Below, in pieces: positions 22,655 to 24,114 of a stretch of 24,114 bases of DNA (within the stretch, counting starts at the first letter, position 1; the number at the start of each line of letters is the position of its first letter). The translations under genes and the position numbers were made by a program. The notes beneath the pieces are model-generated. The model was not told the DNA's origin, searched no databases, and saw only the letters and a program-made list of their open reading frames with translations. This DNA comes from an uncultured Oscillospiraceae bacterium (GTDB lineage Bacteria; Bacillota; Clostridia; Oscillospirales; Ruminococcaceae), in NCBI GenBank assembly GCA_934539585.1, contig CAKTCT010000041.1, positions 1-24,114 on the forward strand, written 5' to 3'.

Positions 22655-22840
22655 GGAATTTCGCGCAGAAAAGTCATTTTTTCAACAATTCGGGTCACGA
22701 TAGTTGCAGACAATTTCCGTTTTTTTTGTTAAACTGACATTGTAAACAGGTTACGGCACCGGGGCGGATCCACTCGGCGGCGCAGCCGGAAGACTTCTTG
22801 GGAAGGCCCGCGCCTTCCACCGCCCGAAAGGATGATACCA
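22655..22840 (+). promoter_or_regulatory. Leader of the binding-protein gene with a hairpin near the RBS
   Basis: AT-rich sequence at 22660-22750 probably contains the promoter, but no clean -35/-10 pair stands out. GGAAGGC, loop CCGC, GCCTTCC (22801-22818) is a perfect 7-bp hairpin ending about ten bases before the AAAGG ribosome site. A regulator site is expected in this divergent region but was not identified. Confidence 0.4.
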
Positions 22841-24114
22841 ATGAAAAAGAGACTGTTCGCCGCTCTGCTCTGCGCCGCGATGTCCGTGTCCCTGATGGCT
22901 TCCTGCGGAAACGGAGGCTCCTCCTCCAGCTCCAGCAGCAGCGCCGGAAGCGATTCTTCCGCGGAAAACGACCTCCGCGAATCCCAGCTTGTGACCCTGG
23001 ACGTCGTCACCATGTCCTCCGGCAAAAACGAGCCGGACATCGGCATGGTCGAGGACGAGATGAATAAAATCCTGGAGGAAAAGTTCAACTGCAACGTGAA
23101 CCTGACCTTCATCTCCTACGCAAACTACGTGGAGCAGACCTCTCTGATGCTCTCCTCCGGCCAGGACGCCGACCTTCTGGCCATTTACATGGTCCCGCTG
23201 CCCACCTGCGCCAACGCCGGGCAGATCATCCCCCTGGACGACCTGCTGGACAAATACGGCCAGGGCATCAAGGAGCAGCTGGGCGACTACGTGAAGTGCG
23301 GCCAGGTGGGCGACAGCATCTACGGCGTGACCACCGCCCGCGACCTGGCAAACTCCCAGGGCTTCGCCTACATCAAGTCCGTGGCGGATGAGGTGGGCTT
23401 CGACGCCTCCAGCATCAAGACCCTGGACGACCTGGAAAGAGAGCTGAAAAAGGTCAAAGAGGCCAATCCCAACATGTGGCCCGTAGCGGTCTCCGCCGGT
23501 GAAAACATCCGGAACTGGGGCTGGGACCCCCTGGGCGATGACACCGTCAACCTGGGCGTTCTGGCGAACATGGCCACCGATCCCACCGTTGTGAACCTCT
23601 ATGAGACCGACCAGTACAAGGACCTGGCCAAGACCATGTACTCCTGGATGCAGGAGGGCCTGATCCAGGCCGACGCCGTCAACACCACCGAGACCGCTAC
23701 CACCCTGATGAGCGCCGGCACGGCTTTCGGCTACTTCACGAACCTCAAGCCCGGCTATGACGCCGAGAACTCCTCCGCTCTGGGCTATGAGATTGCCAGC
23801 GTGGACATCATCCCCGCTCTGGGCTGCACCAACAACGTCTCCCGGGCCACCTGGGCCATCTCCAGCGGCTGCAAGAACCCCGAGGCGGCCATGAAGGTCC
23901 TTAACGAGCTGTACACCAACCCCGAGCTGGGCAACCTCTACATGTACGGCATCGAGGGCACCCACTACAAAGTGGTGGAAAAAGGCGGCGCTTCCAACGG
24001 CCAGGACATCATCACCTGGGCCGACGGCCTGGACGCCACCACCTCCAACTACCGGAAATCCGGCACCTGGCTCCAGCCCAACCAGTTCATCGGCGACGTC
24101 TGGGAAGGCAGCGC
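22841..24114 (+). CDS. Extracellular solute-binding lipoprotein, LplA/DUF3502-like (3' end outside window)
   Basis: At least 424 residues run off the right edge without a stop. The signal peptide MKKRLFAALLCAAMSVSLMASC ends in a lipobox-like LMASC (Cys22), followed by a Gly/Ser-rich linker to about residue 40. The mature part has VTLDVVTMSSGKNEPDIGMV, then EMNKILEEKFNCNVNLTFIS and YANYVEQTSLMLSSGQDADL, a pattern typical of large binding proteins of the LplA/YtcQ group that serve oligosaccharide importers. AAAGG lies upstream. Permease genes probably follow outside the window. It is divergent from the YesM/YesN-like system, which is its likely regulator. Ligand unknown. Confidence 0.9.
   Translation, partial: MKKRLFAALLCAAMSVSLMASCGNGGSSSSSSSSAGSDSSAENDLRESQLVTLDVVTMSSGKNEPDIGMVEDEMNKILEEKFNCNVNLTFISYANYVEQTSLMLSSGQDADLLAIYMVPLPTCANAGQIIPLDDLLDKYGQGIKEQLGDYVKCGQVGDSIYGVTTARDLANSQGFAYIKSVADEVGFDASSIKTLDDLERELKKVKEANPNMWPVAVSAGENIRNWGWDPLGDDTVNLGVLANMATDPTVVNLYETDQYKDLAKTMYSWMQEGLIQADAVNTTETATTLMSAGTAFGYFTNLKPGYDAENSSALGYEIASVDIIPALGCTNNVSRATWAISSGCKNPEAAMKVLNELYTNPELGNLYMYGIEGTHYKVVEKGGASNGQDIITWADGLDATTSNYRKSGTWLQPNQFIGDVWEGS

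Noticed and set aside
1..24114. tRNA, rRNA or classical riboswitch genes
   Set aside because: I saw no cloverleaf-type segments with T-arm consensus, no rRNA signatures and no recognisable riboswitch core. Covariance searches could not be run.

Overview
The window looks like a chromosomal segment of a GC-rich anaerobic Firmicute, most plausibly an Oscillospirales-type gut Clostridium. The reasons are Gram-positive Shine-Dalgarno sites (AAGGAGG), consensus TTGACA/TATAAT promoters, lipoprotein sugar-binding proteins, a YesM/YesN-type two-component system, a glycyl radical enzyme with its activase, and CUT1 importers lacking a local ATPase. Positions 1-1620 look less GC-rich than the rest and resemble an accessory patch.

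Layout. (A) 1-1614 (+): three tandem paralogs of a small, probably membrane-anchored protein of unknown function; the first is cut by the window edge and may be frameshifted. (B) 1682-3498 (-): a MATE efflux pump overlapping its MarR-type regulator, with a near-perfect promoter at 3536-3564. (C) 3582-4208: a non-coding palindromic element (E1) with an exact 56-bp inverted repeat and nested hairpins. (D) 4690-15280 (+): a seven-to-eight-gene catabolic cluster: AraC regulator, divergent nucleoside-hydrolase-like protein, cytoplasmic DUF4832-type protein, sugar-binding lipoprotein, two permeases, canonical nucleoside hydrolase, and a 976-residue extracellular DUF4832-type lipoprotein with C-terminal beta-rich modules. 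(E) 15301-16046: a second, inverted relative (E2) of the palindromic element. (F) 16082-19131 (-): glycyl radical enzyme and its activase, divergent from an AraC regulator (19204-19989, +). (G) 20107-22585 (-): YesN-like response regulator and YesM-like histidine kinase, divergent from a second sugar-binding lipoprotein (22841 to the window edge).

How it may fit together (inference). In block D the large lipoprotein could act on a glycan or glycoside at the cell surface. The binding protein and permeases would import the product, and the cytoplasmic DUF4832 protein plus the two nucleoside-hydrolase-fold proteins would finish it inside. The pairing of a DUF4832 protein with a nucleoside-hydrolase-fold protein occurs twice, once on each side of the importer. 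Block G looks like a sensor/regulator pair controlling another oligosaccharide importer that continues past the window.

The strongest unexplained structures are E1 and E2. They bracket block D in opposite orientation, share a 72-nt central hairpin, and carry another 13-bp stem that differs at five base pairs, all five compensated on the opposite arm. All family names come from reading motifs; no database search was run.
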